IMG/VR virus record: IMGVR_UViG_3300014720_000103
Location: 1-33,407 of that record
DNA length: 33,407 bases
Origin: a virus
Direction: 5' to 3' (one strand)
Part shown: positions 33,133-33,407 of the stretch, one piece after another
Position numbering within the stretch: position 1 is the first letter of the stretch
Layout: each line of letters begins with the position of its first letter
Made by a program: the position numbers and the translations under genes
Notes under the pieces: model-generated
The model's database searches: none
Told to the model about the DNA's origin: nothing
The model's input: the letters and a program-made list of their open reading frames with translations, nothing else

Positions 33133-33407
33133 TTTCTAGAATTTAAAATTAATTGATTTAACCAAGGTTTGTCAGACATAGGAACATTATGCGTAATGCA
33201 ATAGTGATCTTTCATTGTCATTTTGCTCATGTGAGCATCTGATTCATCAAAAGATGCATCATACTTCGCTTCAATAATACCAGGAAATACTTCTGGTTCA
33301 GTAGATTTTAGCGTGTAAACTTCAGCTTTTAAATTTTTAGAAGAAGTCTTATTAACTACTTCTAAATCAGAAATTCTAACAGCATATGTAGCTGTTGATA
33401 AACTTGA
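33111..33407 (-). CDS. 3' end of an unknown gene cut by the window edge
   Basis: The frame is open from the right edge to a TAG at 33111, giving 98 visible residues that start inside the protein (SSLSTATYAVRISDLEVVNK) and end WLNQLILNSRKWLENQK. A short strand-rich part is followed by EPEVFPGIIEAKYDASFDES, and then DAHMSKMTMKDHYCITHNVP. No motif I recognise is present. It overlaps the downstream RecA-like ATPase start by 22 nt, so it belongs to the same operon. The start codon and function lie outside the window. Confidence 0.6.
   Translation of the reverse strand, partial: SSLSTATYAVRISDLEVVNKTSSKNLKAEVYTLKSTEPEVFPGIIEAKYDASFDESDAHMSKMTMKDHYCITHNVPMSDKPWLNQLILNSRKWLENQK

Noticed and set aside
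1-33407. CRISPR arrays, tRNA genes and insertion sequences
   Set aside because: No regularly spaced direct repeats, no recognisable cloverleaf with CCA-type end, and no transposase or terminal inverted repeats were seen by eye. A tRNA scan would settle the second point.
1-33407. Use of an alternative genetic code in this window
   Set aside because: All long genes read through without internal TAG or TGA, and both codons serve as natural stops on the minus strand.

Overview
The window looks like part of a large, AT-rich, tailed dsDNA phage genome of the crAss-like type (Crassvirales), probably infecting a member of the Bacteroidota. The main evidence is a giant single-chain RNA polymerase with the DFDID active-site signature. 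Supporting evidence is its position next to two other long virion-type polypeptides, Bacteroidota-style tail-fibre repeats, A/T-rich gene leaders without clear Shine-Dalgarno sites, and a compact replication block on the opposite strand. The assignment rests on motifs and layout; no database search was possible.

Layout. (1) 2-16337, plus strand: three very long genes. They are a giant RNA polymerase that continues off the left edge, a 665-aa mosaic protein with duplicated modules, and a 2038-aa protein with an N-terminal PD-(D/E)XK nuclease signature. By analogy with characterised crAss-like phages these are probably packaged and injected with the DNA. (2) 16391-20400, plus strand: four tail-appendage genes, including a repeat-rich fibre and a lectin-like protein. 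They end at a hairpin shared with the convergent block. (3) 20416-22715, minus strand: seven small genes, two with helix-turn-helix character. Two of the seven (59 and 54 aa) are very short. (4) 22843-24393, plus strand: a lysis island with two small membrane proteins, an amidase endolysin, a holin-like protein and a tiny basic protein, closed by a strong terminator. (5) 24474-33407, minus strand: the DNA metabolism block. In transcription order it holds a gene cut by the right edge, a RecA-like ATPase, an SSB-like protein, a TOPRIM primase, a GIY-YIG nuclease, a PD-(D/E)XK exonuclease, two unknowns, a family B DNA polymerase, a DUF932-like protein, a 44-aa protein and a dNMP kinase. Several junctions are ATGA-type overlaps.

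How it works together (inference). The injected polymerase would transcribe the minus-strand block. That block makes nucleotides (dNMP kinase) and replicates and recombines DNA. The plus-strand blocks would supply virion proteins and lysis late.

Points most worth a second look: the GIY-YIG gene is bracketed by a perfect 10-bp repeat that forms both gene junctions; the 665-aa protein carries duplicated modules with GNAT-like character plus a truncated ADP-ribosyltransferase-like remnant; a 10-bp GC-rich hairpin lies just inside the 201-aa gene; all plus-strand genes stop with TAA whereas the minus strand uses all three stops; and an intrinsic-terminator-like hairpin lies between the SSB and primase genes.
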